Below, one piece after another: positions 33,939 through 45,634 of a DNA stretch of 64,000 nt. Source of the stretch: Blasia pusilla (Eukaryota > Marchantiophyta > Marchantiopsida > Blasiales); assembly GCA_050084515.1 (NCBI GenBank), contig CM114273.1:1240001-1304000 (forward strand). Direction: 5' to 3'. The position numbers and the translations under genes are program-made. A model generated the notes under the pieces. The model did no database searches, was not told the DNA's origin, and was given only the letters and a program-made list of their open reading frames with translations. How positions within the stretch are numbered: the stretch's first letter is position 1; each line of letters opens with the position of its first letter.

Positions 33939-33952
33939 CCCCTCCCCCCCTC
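33939..33952 (-). promoter_or_regulatory. Polypurine tract of copia element 1
   Basis: GAGGGGGGAGGGG directly abuts the start of the 3' LTR on the minus strand, the expected place for the plus-strand primer of reverse transcription. Confidence 0.85.
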
Positions 33953-33975
33953 AATATCCACTCTCATGTGGACTA

Positions 33976-35841
33976 CTATCTTGGACCTATGCCAAGATCC
34001 TTCAAATTTTGGTGAAGCTGATCTCCGCTCAAAGCTTTCGTGAAGATGTCTGCACGGTTATCCTCTGTTGGACAATAGACTAACTTCAAAACCTCTCTCT
34101 CGATCAATTCACGAAAAAAATGATATTGGATCTCTATGTGCTTCGTACGAGCATGAAACACATGATTATGTGTTATGGCAATGCAACTCTGATTGTCACA
34201 CCACATTACAGTAGCACTTTGTGGTGCTTCTCCTATGTCCTCCAATATCCATCTCAACCATACTGCTTCACAAGAAGCATAACAAGCCGCCTTGTACTCT
34301 GCCTCGGTAGAAGAAAGAGCCATTGTAGGTTGCTTCTTGCTAACCCATGACATCACACCTGATCCTACCAAGAAGCAATAACCCAAAACTGATCTTCGAG
34401 AATCTAGATCTCCTGCCCAATTCGAGTCACAAAAACTTGTCATTTCCATCCCTGCTCCATAGGTGATGCCGTACTCGATAGTGCCTTTGATGTACTTCAA
34501 CACACGCATCCCTGCCTTCCAAAGGTTCTCACGAGGCTTAGTTGAGAACCTCTTCAACACTCCCACAGCGAAGCTAATGTCTGGTCTAGTGTTACACAAA
34601 AATATCAAACTGCCTACAAGCTTTCTGTACAACTTTTCATCTACCAATGGTGAAACATCCTCCATCGAGAGTTTCAACTCTAGCTCCATTAGCGAGACCA
34701 CTCCCTTAAAGTCGGTCATCCCGAATGCCTTTAAGATTTCTCTAGCATACTTTTGCTGAGACAGAAAAATAGAATCTAACTGTTGCCAAATCTCCAGCCC
34801 TATAAAGTAGTGCAAAAGACCTAAATCTGACATTTCAAACTCGGATTTCAACACTCCCTTCATTTCCTCTATTTTCTTACTGTGGTCTCCTGTGATGATA
34901 AGATCATCCATATACTGGACTATCAACATATACATCCCATGTTTGCAAAACACATACAAATTTGCTTCTCACGGACTCTTGATGAAACCCTTCTCTCAGA
35001 AGAATGTATCTATTCGTTGATACCATATCCTTGGGGCTTGCTTCAACCCATACAATGCTCGATGAAGTAAACACACTTTCTCTTCTGACCCGGGTGTCTC
35101 AAAACCTGATGGTTGAGATACATACACCTCCTCCTTGAGACTCCCATTCAGAAAGGTAGACTTCACCTCGTATTGGTATACATGCCAACGTCTTGTTCCT
35201 ACAACCGCTAGAATAATTCGAATGGTTTTCATCCTTGCAGTAGGAGCAAAAGTCTCATAGTAGTCAAAACCTTCGATTTGTGAGCATCCTTATGCAACCA
35301 ACCTTGCTTTGAATCTATCCAATGTACAGTCCGACCTGTACTTGGTCTTGTACATCCACTTTGTGCGTATTATCTTCGTGTCCTTTGGCTTCTCAACCAA
35401 AGTCCAAGTTTCATTTCTCTGAATAACGTCCATCTCCATCTGCATGGCCTCTCTCCATTGAGGATGAGCAAGAGCCTCATCCAAGCATGATGGCTCTTCC
35501 ACCTTCAAGACCTCTGTCATTAAGGCCATGTTGACGAGATGTGCGGAAGCTCTATTCTGCTCCTCTAGTCTCTTGGATCTCCTTGGATGTGTAACAACTT
35601 CATTAGTTGCTGGTGGATCCTTACCATCCAAGAGCTGCTTTATCCACTTAGGGTATGACGACCGTAGTGGAAGAGCAAGCTGATCTTTGTAATCATCACC
35701 AAATTCTTCTTCTTGATGATCTGGTGTAAACATTGGTGGTGTGCTGTGGTGGATTATCTCTTCGTTTGATAATAATGTGGACGGACCATTGATATCCGCC
35801 ACTTGACGAGGAATCCTATATTGCATCAGGGTGCCCCGCAC
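33976..35841 (-). pseudogene. Copia pol relic: reverse transcriptase and RNase H
   Basis: Three frames on the minus strand. 35841-35290 has WREAMQMEMDVIQRNETWTL and WMYKTKYRSDCTLDRFKARL, the start of the copia reverse transcriptase. 35232-34996 has LNGSLKEEVYVSQPSGF and LYGLKQAPRIWYQR. 34959-33976 has the catalytic VQYMDDLIITG, DSNWAGDLDSRRS and SWVSKKQPTMALSSTEAEY of RNase H, and ends near the 3' LTR. Frameshifts near 35285 and 34975 break it. The integrase is missing through the internal deletion. Confidence 0.9.
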
Positions 35842-36013
35842 CTTGATGCAATATGTTAGATAATCCTAGTACCGCTACTCCGTAAACCACCTATGTCATA
35901 TTACTCTGACTCCTTCGACGTCTAAGTCGGAACCGTCAATCTAGGCTTCTCCTCATACAAGGGGTCCGATCAGATTAATGGTGCTCAGAGAAGTGGATGT
36001 TGAGAATCCAACA
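35829..36013 (-). repeat. 5' LTR of copia element 1
   Basis: Matches the LTR at 33751-33938 in the same orientation. The inner edge is followed by CTGATGCAATATAGG, a phrase that also occurs inside the LTR. A primer-binding site is not visible there, consistent with the internal deletion starting at this edge. Confidence 0.85.
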
Positions 36014-36579
36014 AAGTCTGGAACAACACATGATTGTTAAAAGCTTACGAAATTAAATTAAAAGTCAAGATTTTATAAGGTGGAAAATTAGACATTCTAA
36101 ATAATCGTCAATGTAGTGAACTTACGTTGGAGATGTTCCGTGGAGGAGTTCATCTTCAACATGTGTTTGTTGTGCTAAGATTTCCTTGCAACGGGCAGGC
36201 CTTTTTTGTTGTGCGTTCGCATGCATCAATTTTTGAAAGTCACACAATTTCGTAGGATTTGATGGAAGAGGAAGTTTGTGCAACAATTGGGTTTATTGCA
36301 TGAGTAAAGTATATATGTACAAAAAATGGTATGTAAGGCATCATCGATGAAATGGAAATAAGGTGCTTACTTCCCTACCCTAAACAAAGGTGCTTACATT
36401 GGAGAGGTGTTCTTCAATACTTCAATATGTCTTCCTAAAATTTGTTGCAAAATTGGTATATTTGTAATAACACTAAGTGGCTATCTCTCCACGTTTATTG
36501 ATGATCCCGCCAACACTCACCATCTACATGACACACTACCAAAGTATTAATCAAACTTGAGAATTGAAATGAAGTTGGG

Positions 36580-37240
36580 AAAAGAAAAGAGAATAAAGAG
36601 AAGGAAAGAAAGAAAGAAAAAAGATGTTCAAATTGTAGAGGATAGATCCAAGAGATTTTAAGAAATAAATTTTTAAGAAAGAGAAACTAGTAGTAGAGGA
36701 AAGGAAGAAGAGTAAAGGGGAATTTCAAATAGGGGGGATTTTCAAATTTTAGAGGATAGATCGAAGAGATTTTAAGAAATAAATGCTTAAGAAAAGGAAA
36801 TTAGTAGTAGAGGAAGGGAAGAAGATTAAAGGGGCAGTTTTTCATTTTTAATTTTATTTTCTGTAAAAATTATAATTTAAATGGAAAAAGGGAGAAAAAG
36901 AGAATAGAAAGAAGGAAAGAAAAGAACAGAGATTTTCAACTTCTAGAGGATAGATCGAAGAGATTTTTTCTTATTTAGAAATGAATTCTTGAAAAAGGGA
37001 AATTAGTAGTAGAGAAAGGGAGAATAGTAAAGGGGAAGTTTTTCATTTTCATTTGGATTTTCTGTAAAAATTAGAATTTAAATGGAAAAAATAGGGATAA
37101 ATTTTAAGTGGGAAGAGGGAAAAATCCTTAAACCTATGTGGGAAAAATCAGAAAATTTTGATGCAAAGAGGGGGAAAATTTTAGGAAAAAAGTTTTTAAA
37201 AAGGAAAAAATGATTTTTTTTTAAAAAGTTGTAAGGAAAT
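36580..37240 (+). repeat. Purine-rich degenerate repeat
   Basis: AGAGGATAGATCGAAGAGATTTT, in exact or near-exact form, followed by AATTAGTAGTAGAGGAAGGGA-like sequence, occurs at about 36638, 36749 and 36943. The strand is rich in A and G throughout. No coding signal. Confidence 0.65.
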
Positions 37241-37510
37241 TAATAAAACGGCTAGGTTCGGTAGCCTAAACTTGGCCCTAACCTAGCACACCCAACCTGG
37301 TGGCCCAAACCTAGCCCCCGCATCCCTCACGATGCCGCCTCAGAAGATCCAACGGCCAGATTTCAATTTCCTATTAGATCTAACGGCTAGACGAAGCAAG
37401 CCGTTAGATCTTTAATCTGACGGCCTAGGGTCTAAGCCGCCTTGCACTGAGCCCCTTCCCCTACCCCCATCATCCCCACCCTCAGTCTCACTCTCTTTCT
37501 GCACAATGCT

Positions 37511-37730
37511 GGCACTGCCTTGGCCTCCCAGAGAGGCGCATCTGTGAAAGTAACGAAGCTAGGCTTCGTTTCTCCTCGTGTGCGTTCTTGAATGCACTCG
37601 AGAGCGCACGCGGCCGGCTGGCACTGCCCTCGCCCCTCCTGGTTGGCACATCTCCGAATGAAATGAAGCTCGGCTTCGTTTCTCCTCGAGCGCGCCCGAG
37701 AACGCACGCGGATATTGCTCCTACGTGCTC
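37511..37730 (+). repeat. 109-bp tandem duplication
   Basis: GGCACTGCC begins at 37511 and again at 37620. Each copy contains GGCTTCGTTTCTCCTCG and ends GCACGCGG. GC-rich, with frames open on both strands for that reason (37432-37857). Confidence 0.75.
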
Positions 37731-38150
37731 TGTCTCTGGTCTCTTGCCCCTGGTTTGCGCAACTCTGACTCCCAAGCCTTCGATTGTTTATATTCGCATG
37801 CGCTCTCAAACACGGAGCCCATACTTTGCCGCGGTTTTGCAATACAGCGAAGCATAGGCTAGGCCCTATCCGCTGGTGCCTCGGTGAATGGGCGCTTCGG
37901 GAAAACGATCGTGGGCGATCGCTGGCGGATATCGGCTGGGCTTAACGACGGATCTAGGGTAACTTCGGATTAGGATGGAAGGACGGATGTAGGGATAGGA
38001 CGGATTTAGGAGGACGGACGGATGTTTAGGGTACCCTAATCACGGTGTGGGGACGGGGTCGAGTAGGCTTCGGAGTGGATCGATCAACCCTCGCTCCGAA
38101 GTGTTTCGCTTCGTGAAATAAGGTGGCAATGTTGTGGGTGTGGACTTGAT

Positions 38151-38605
38151 GGTGGCAGTGTTTAGGGTGTTGGGTTTGATTGTTCTTGGGCTTTTGCTAG
38201 ATCGCTTCGCAGGGTTATCGTACTCTCATGCGAAAAAGGGGTCAGTTCGCTAGTGGGTTGAGGGTTTTGAATTCGAAACTAGCTCGAATTTTCCGGTATC
38301 GGTTTGGTTTTAGCAAGGCGGGCTCAAACGTGAAGTCACAAACGGTGAGAACCTTCCTGAGTTGTGTGGACGCGTGACGGTGGCAGTGTTTAGGGTGTTG
38401 GGTTTGATTGTTGTTGGGCTTTTGCTGGATCGCTTTGCAGTGTTATCGTGCTCTCGTGCAAAAAAGGGGTCAATTTGCTAGTGGGTTGAGGGTTTTGAAT
38501 TCAAAACTAGCTGGAATTTTCCGGTATCGGTTTGGTTTTAGCAAGGCGGGCTCAAACGTGAAGTCACGAATGGTGAGAACCTTCCTGAGTTGTGTGGACG
38601 CGAGA
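38151..38605 (+). repeat. 228-bp tandem duplication
   Basis: Two near-identical copies begin TGGCAGTGTTTAGGGTGTTG at about 38153 and 38381 and run through TTTCCGGTATCGGTTTGG to GAGTTGTGTGGACGCG. A splice-donor-like AAGGTAAGTTC follows the second copy at about 38610. That could mark a 5' exon of the broken gene downstream, but this is speculative. Confidence 0.9.
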
Positions 38606-39291
38606 GGAACAAGGTAAGTTCGATTCGAGACAAGACGGATTGTTTCTGGCCTCCGAGAAGAGAAATAGTCGCAGTCCACCAACGGATTGAATCTTGGGTA
38701 CGCTAGCTTGAGCAAGAACTTGAAGAACTACACGCGTTCACGAACGGAAGTTGTGACCAACATTGGACAAGCAGCGCTGGACACTATCCTCCGGGTTGGG
38801 ATCGTCCTCGGGAAGTGTCGACGCCGCCATTCGAGAGGAAGAGGAAAGATTTGCGTGGGGAGAAGGTCTGCGTTGCCACGCGGAAGCGAACGCTGTCTGA
38901 AGGTGAGGAGAAGAGTTGCGCTCCTATTCGTATTTCGGTAGCAAGCTGCTATCATATTTTGTGACCAGGCTTTACGCGGGCTTATTTGTGTAGCGTGACC
39001 GAGCTGGGGTTCTGTTTAGAAGTTTTCGGGTTGGGTTATGGCATTTGTGTCTGCGATTTTTTTGTTGCTGACAATCAAGATTTGAAGGTGGCAGCGCACT
39101 TTTTGACAAAGTCGTGAATGGAAATTGAAACACCCATACTTTGCGGTGCCGACTGTGCGTGAGTTGATCCGACTTGATGGGGTAGGGAGGAGAGCGCAGT
39201 CAATGTGGGAGTGACTGACTCAGTAAGTTGAGCTGAAGTTGCTTCTCTTGCGAAAGCTCATGTGTCTTGTATATACAAAAAAAGGAGTAGC

Positions 39292-39600
39292 AAGGTGGAT
39301 TGTCAGAGCTTGAGAAGGTGGATTGTCAGAGCTTGAATCTTTCGTCTCTCGTACGCGCCAGAGGTGGATTCCTCTTCTCCTTCCATTCTTGCTATTGATT
39401 CTAGAGCTGAAGCATCCAGGTGTAGCTGAATTGAAGGAGGTTTACGTGTGAAGCCGTAGGTAGAGCTGCATTTTAGAAGGGAGCTGCAGTGATTGTGGGA
39501 GTCCATGTGCTTTGGAAGGAGATCTATGTGTGAAGCCGTGGATGGAACTGTATTTTAGGAGGGAGAGTTGCGGTGATTGTGGGAGTGGGAGGAAGGACAA
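39292..39600 (+). repeat. Short tandem duplications
   Basis: AAGGTGGATTGTCAGAGCTTG is repeated back to back at 39292 and 39316. Further on, a segment of about 97 bp containing GTGTGAAGCCGT and GTGATTGTGGGAGT is duplicated between 39425 and 39590. No gene is recognised. Confidence 0.7.
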
Positions 39601-40189
39601 TGACTGCATGTGATTTTGTTTAGATATGTGGCTCGGAAAAGAGTTTTGATAACTCTTGCAACTTTTAGTCAGGATCCGATTGGTTCTCCCACTGTTTTTC
39701 AATGTCCTCGGTTTCTTGGTTTCTATCTGTGAAGACAGTTGGATCTACTTGGTCTCCCTTCTCCTGTCCTCTCTGCTTGCAAACCCTCTACAATAGACAT
39801 TGTTGCATGTTCAAACCCACCCGAGTGTATCCCGGCATTAGCAAAATCTCGCAAAATGGGATATCGTGACTTACAATAATTTCATTCGGGGTCCTTGATG
39901 TCTACTTCCATCTAGTGACCCTCCATTCCTGCGTGACGATTCTCCTCGCGATCAGGTACATTAGTTGTATGTTTGGATTCCTTTTATTGGCTATTACTTC
40001 ACTGCAAAGAATTACAAACTAAACAAGGTTACTGGCATGCTTTTTATGACCACATCACGTAGGCTAGCGTACGAATTGTGTAACTGCTACCGAATTTCCA
40101 TCCTCGAAGCTCTTAGGTTCTTAATGCAAAGGAGCTCTTAGGTTCTGAATGCGAACTTGACCTGTCAATAGTAGAGTAGGTTGAATATA

Positions 40190-43100
40190 GGGATTTACAT
40201 ACATTACGGGTACTATTGTCGTTTCTGCTGTTATCATGCCCGACATCCCCATTGCAAAGTTCTTAGATGCCTGTAGGCTACGTGAGCTTACAATCACTGT
40301 GAAAGAGCCCAAAAGTGTCACACGTTTCCTTTTTGGAAATAAGGGTCGAGTGAAACATGGGTGAGCCCCATGATTCATAGTAGGTTCACTAGTGATTTTT
40401 TCCTCTCAAACATTGTCTGCAAGCGTTCACATCCGCTATCCAAAAATTACTTGGATGATTGGATCATCTTGGGCTTTCCCCTAGAAACGTACAAGTGTTT
40501 AGAGCAAGCTGCTAGGCATGCGGGCTACAAGGTAGCTTTCTCTCCGAAAGCACGCTTGGCGGGTGGGCACGTATGGTTTGACTCCTACTTCCAGAAAAAT
40601 GGCTTGACCAATTTTAAAGTAGTGGGACATGAGGGAGGTAAGATGAAGGTGAATACCATTCCAGACATCAAAAGTATGATGGAGGCATCAAATCAGAATT
40701 TGATAACAAGGATTGTATGCACCATCCGATTAAAGAGGAGATTATCCACCATAGAGGATATAGAAAAGAATTACCTTATCCCTTGGGTGATCAGTGTTAC
40801 CCCTAAAAGCATATACCTTATTGACCAAACTGACGTGGATGACAATCTATCTGTTGAGAAGGACCAAATTCCATATCTATCCGAAGTTATGAGCTCCTTT
40901 GCCATTCCGAGCTTAGCTCGGGGTAAGTGCTCTGCACTGATTAAGATTTTTCCTATCTTGAGAAGCAAAGATTTTTGGGAGTAGTTTGGAGGAACTGATA
41001 TCCCTGCCCTTCTTTTGTGTTTGTGCAGGTAGTGGCCAATCTTCTAGATCATAGGCACCATAGCTTAACACTTCATAGTGATAAACACAATACTATTGCT
41101 ATTGTGAAATTTTGTACGGGTGGTTTTTAATGTTTACGATATCCCTTTTTTGTCCTTTAGCGGACTATGGTCCAGATGTAGTAGCGGGTGTAGCTAGTTT
41201 ATATACATGTTGTATGTATGTATGTATGTATGTATGTATGTATGTATGTATATGCATTTCTATATGTATAGTTATATTAGAACCCGCTAAGAGAGGGTTT
41301 AGGGTTTCTTAGGCAGCAGATTTGTATGGGTGTGTAGGCACATGCCTACACTAGAATCGGGCTTAGCTGGTAGGTGTGCAAATCACATCGAAGGAATACA
41401 TTTTCGTATCAATCTTGGAGACGAATATAGTTGCCCACTAGGAGAAGTGCTATGGGTTTGAAGTTAAATCCCAACAGAGCAACTTGTTAGCTCCTGGGGG
41501 ATGCTCTAGAATGCCATGTGAACTCTGCAGATTATCTTTGAATGCAGCTCATGTGCGACTTCTCTTGAATGCCAACGTAACAATTCATTGCTTACATTGT
41601 TGGTAATGTTCATACATAGGCAAAATTCTACAAGGGAGAGGTGGAGAAAGAGCAGGTTGCTCTTGAGTTTTCCAATATGTTTGCTGCATTCATGGGCAAG
41701 AGCCCACCCTTTCCTAAGAAGCAAGCCTACCAAACCTCGCTATGGCGGGACCGAGTGGAGTGGGTCCACTACTACTACTCTGAGGAGCATAAGCAATGGG
41801 TTTGCTTGTGCTGAAAGTGCATTGAGTTTTTCCGTCTGGCGGAAACCTTCAACTCGCACATTGCTACCCACTGGTTGAGGCCTGTGCCGGGTACACCTCG
41901 GCCGACGGGGAAGAAGAAGGTGGAAGGCGACGGTGAAGCACAGCAAGAATTGGAAGAAGATGAGGGTAAGTAAACCCTATACATGTTCTATCACCAGTTA
42001 CCGTGCTCGGTGCAAATGAATGTCATGTTTAGGGATAGCATTGAATTTTGCCATGTCTCGGATGTCTTAGTTGTTAAACCTTTTTTTTCCTGATGCAGGT
42101 ACTTATGTGACGCCATCTTCTGCGAATATCAGACTGAGGGGCACGGTGCTACAACGATGGGCCAATTGCAAAAGACAAAAGAAGGCTCCACTTCTAAACA
42201 AAGCCAAAGAGCATGCACGAAGGGCTTCATGACCCTTTGCCCCATTGACCTTTTAATTGCATTTGAGACTCACAGAGCGCATCAATTCCAGCAGACCTCT
42301 TGGTCATGCCTAGCCAAGGTGGAAGAATATGAAAAGGCTAGGGAGGAACTAGAGGGCACCCTAGGCCGCCCGACTACCATTGTGAGCTCATGGATTGAGT
42401 CAAGACATAGCCTTCTCCCTTCCACCATTCCATGGGATAGAGTGAACCGAAGTACCTACTGGAGATGTCTTGCTGCATTTCACCATTTATCTGCTGTGTG
42501 GGTGATGGATAGGCAAGAACCATATCGATGGGATGCCGGTTCGGAGACTAGACACCAGCAGGTAGAGCAGTCACTTGTAGTGTTAGATGCCATGCGTCGA
42601 TATCATCAACATTCCTGGTACATCGGTGAAGAGTACTACACCCCCCGGTTCAAGCACAACTATAGAATTTGGAAAGAAAGAAACAAACTTGCCATATTAG
42701 CGAGGATGAGAGAGAAAGTGACTCGTATGTATGTGGATGGAGTCGGGTGCAGCCATGCAGATGCTGTCTTGCGGGTATATCAAATCTTGCTATGATTTAT
42801 TTGTAGGCCTAATATTTGAAGTGCATTTTCTGTCCCTATTTCTTAGTATACTATAGCCACATGGATGTCCTACTACTTCCCAAGGCTTGCCTTTTCACAT
42901 TCATGTGCAAATGTGTACCTATTATGCTTGACAGATTGGTGAAATGTTTGCAAGGAGGTTTGGATGTTGAAATAGTTGACTCCAATGACTCGCACTCAAA
43001 CCTCGGGGGTGCAACAAGCCCAATACCCAGTGGTGGAGATAACACAGAGGTCTTCTCGAGGACTCCATTGGTTCAGCCTCCCGTCTCAGAATATGTACAT

Positions 43101-43930
43101 GTTCCAAATGACACGGCCATGCTACGCCCCAAAAGGCAGAAACAGCCACACAGATCTAAGTCCTTAAGTGCAACAAAGTCCATCAGAAACACTAGAAAAT
43201 CACCTCGACTACATCCCGGCATTGGAGCGGATGCTGATATTGTGGAAGGGAGGCTTATGGATAATGCACATATACATTCATCCCCTGAAGCAATCCGTCG
43301 CTCCCCTATCCCTGACCAGGTGGTCCTCCAAGTAGAACCTGTTATAGAAGGGCCGCGCCCACGAGGGAGAACCAAGGATGACATGAAGCGAAGGTGGAGG
43401 CTTATGATGATAAAACACACCAGAGTCACGGAGGAAGAGGTGATGTGACAATCCAAAAGAAACACTTGAATTGTAGCTCCTTGCTTACCATGATTTGGCA
43501 TTCACCCTCCTTGATGTCAACTTATGTCACTAAATTACTCTTGTATAGGCCCTCATAGTTTCTAGAGATGAGGAGTTGAATGCTTTGAACGAAGAAGCTA
43601 CAATGCCCTTACTCCCCCAGGTAACCTTTGCAGCCGGCCCTCATTATGTTGATTATGAATAAAATCAGATTCTCAAACTTGTGAAATTTCTTTGGTTTTG
43701 ATTCATTCTTCAAATTTTCCATTGTTAGGTGCAAGAACATTGACATGTATAGGCAGAGGATGAGGTATCTAACTTCCAGTCCACGCCATTGCCAACATTC
43801 TCCACACCACTTTTGTAGCCATTGGACACCTCCACGTGTGGCCCAAGCGGACAAGATGATCACCACTAAGAGGACAGACCTTCTGGTTTTGGTTTTAGGG
43901 TTTATGTTTGCATACATTCCCTAAACTGCA
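40190..43930 (+). pseudogene. Unrecognised broken multi-exon coding region
   Basis: Coding-like blocks on the plus strand. 40190-40361 includes AKFLDACRLRELTITVKEPK. 40361-40984 (frame shifted) includes LDDWIILGFPLETYKCLEQ and ARHAGYKVAFSPKARLAGGH. 41625-41966 includes FYKGEVEKEQVALEFSNMF and EWVHYYYSEEHKQWVC, then an in-frame TGA, and ends in an acidic stretch at a GTAAGT donor. 42097-42795 (after a CAG acceptor) includes SWIESRHSLLPSTIPWDRV and YTPRFKHNYRIWKERNKL. 42930-43448 is basic and Ser/Pro-rich, with RPRGRTKDDMKRRWRL. 43549-43620 reads SRDEELNALNEE. At least two frameshifts and one stop argue for a decayed gene or transposon protein. I recognise no domain. Confidence 0.45.
41208..41252. 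repeat. (GTAT)n microsatellite
   Basis: About ten consecutive GTAT units, then a degenerate TATA-rich tail. It lies in the spacer between coding-like blocks of the region above. Confidence 0.95.
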
Positions 43931-45630
43931 TCAGCATGTGTAGGTAAGTATAGAAGCTCTAAGGCCTGCCCTTTAGCTCCTCATTCATGACTCTAGAATA
44001 TTATTTGCCATTGACATCCAAGTGTTTGGTTGTCTAGGTCTTACAAGGTTCATTTTTAATTGTGGTTATTCTGGTTTTGTAGTGACAGGAAAAACATCGC
44101 AACATGAAGGGGCTCAATTATATAGTCCTGCATCAGCTTCATTCCCATGCATGTGAGTTTGCTGCATTGCATGTATTGAGTTGACTCCATTTCATGTAAA
44201 TTTTGCCTTGCTTACGTGAGGAGTTAAGGAATGGGTTCTAAACCTAATTTCTCGTTAGTGTGCATATGGTGGATAGCATTTTGATACTTGAGTTCCAGCG
44301 AAGGTTGTAGTGGCCATGCTCTGTTTAAGCACATTTTGACAATAGAGACTATGGATGCAAGAAACGCGCTCCATGTTGTGGATCCAAGAAACGCGCTATT
44401 CCAGAATTTTGAATAAAACGGAGTTTATTCCCCATTGTTTACAATAGCCCTTCATGCTTTTCCATGATTCTCCCAATAAGGTGGCAATTTGTTTCACTCC
44501 AACTCTTGCATGCATACATTGCTTGTGCCCCAGATAGACATTAGCGATTGAATACATGGATTAACATAGAGTAGAGAAACTTTCTTGAACTTTCAATAGA
44601 GAGTGCAAAAAAACAAAAACAAAGCGTGGAACAAATTGTTTTTAACCCAAACATCTGAAATGTTGTGTTCACGACTCTTATACAAGTGAATCGTGATGAC
44701 TGCTTGAACATCTCTCATACCAATTCAGATGTTTGTGGATGTCGGTTAGTTTGAACAAGAGACTATGATGTTTTCACATCTGAAATGTTGTGTTCACGAC
44801 TCTAATTGAGGCGATCATGATGCTGCGGTAGCAATTCCGGATGTTTGTGGATTCGTCGATTAGTTTGAACACCTATGGAATATGGTGTTCACTAGCGTTG
44901 GTGTACATTGCATGTTTCATTGCATGCTTCTCTCGATTTGTTAGTCATGGCTATGCAAATTAGACATTGTCCAAGTTGGCGAGATAGATGAACGTCTTGC
45001 TAAAACTTTACTGAAGAGAGACCGCTGGCCGGTAGGGTCCAATCCTCCGGGCCTTGCGAACTTCCAGGGCGTCCAACATTTTTTTTTTTAGTTCCAACTA
45101 ATATGATAGTTCTAACTAAAAGGTCAGTCCCTCCATTGAGATAGGATCCATATTTCTATGATCAAACCGATGTATCCAACCATGGAAAGAAAACGACCAC
45201 ACTTCCGTAGGTTTTCGATGTGGTTGGATTGTGCAAAATATGCTGACATAGTAAGGGTTACATGATATAATGTTTAGTCGTAGTAGAGTAACCACCGATT
45301 AATTTTTTTATTGGGCCCAACGGTTATAGTTGTATTTTTCCTTGTTGTTCAAATCGTCCTTGTTACCATCATGTCATTGTAGAACCAATAATACCAAAGA
45401 TTCAACATGCCATAGACTTTGAACACAAGTTCAAGTGAAATGGTGTGAACACCAAGTTTATGGTGTTCCCTTATCTATATACTGAATGGGAAGAGACTTT
45501 TGAAATAGAGACATCCGGGCCAATAATGGATTCAACTTAGCCTAGGCATGTCATTCACACAAAACATCTAATACAATGTGAATCAACAAAACCATCTTAG
45601 TATGTGGATCATTTTAAACGGTTATGAACA
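43931..45630. other. No gene seen
   Basis: AT-rich spacer. A phrase including ACATCTGAAATGTTGTGTTC recurs near 44650 and 44777, each followed about 60-80 bp on by ATGTTTGTGGAT, suggesting an old local duplication of about 125 bp. No coding pattern is seen. Confidence 0.4.
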
Positions 45631-45634
45631 TCTC

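Larger units (their letters stand above)
33751..36013 (-). mobile_element. Ty1/copia element with large internal deletion
   Basis: Flanked by two direct LTRs (33751-33938 and about 35829-36013), both starting TGTTGGATTCTCAAC on the minus strand. The 5' LTR is followed almost at once by the reverse-transcriptase half of pol, so gag, protease and integrase are absent. A purine tract precedes the 3' LTR. Flanks of the LTRs do not give a matching 5-bp target duplication. Many differences between the LTRs suggest that the insertion is not recent. Confidence 0.88.
33056..36500 (-). pseudogene. Unrecognised multi-exon gene broken by two retroelements
   Basis: Four exon-like blocks on the minus strand. 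Block 1, about 36460-36385, reads VITNIPILQQILGRHIEVL and ends at a GTAAGC donor. Block 2, about 36280-36126, includes PSNPTKLCDFQKLM and THVEDELLHGTSP and ends at a GTAAGT donor. Block 3, about 33485-33266, includes DFRKVLRGKVQK, then an in-frame TGA, then EALKEKIGIIIKSIEKRKA. Block 4, 33172-33056, follows a TTTTCTCAG acceptor and includes EDGIIVGENQEAHLQSREYI. Blocks 1-3 resemble each other, so the protein was built of repeated modules. The copia element sits in the intron between blocks 2 and 3. Block 4 is cut by the gypsy fragment. The stop in block 3 makes a full product impossible unless that module is skipped. I do not recognise the protein. Confidence 0.5.

Noticed and set aside
33745-36019. 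Target-site duplication around copia element 1
   Set aside because: The 5 bp outside the two LTRs differ (TATCA or its shifted versions against AAGTC), so none could be supported.
37432-37857. Overlapping frames of 89-136 residues on both strands
   Set aside because: They lie over a GC-rich 109-bp duplication and have no recognisable domain. Simultaneous opening of several frames points to composition.
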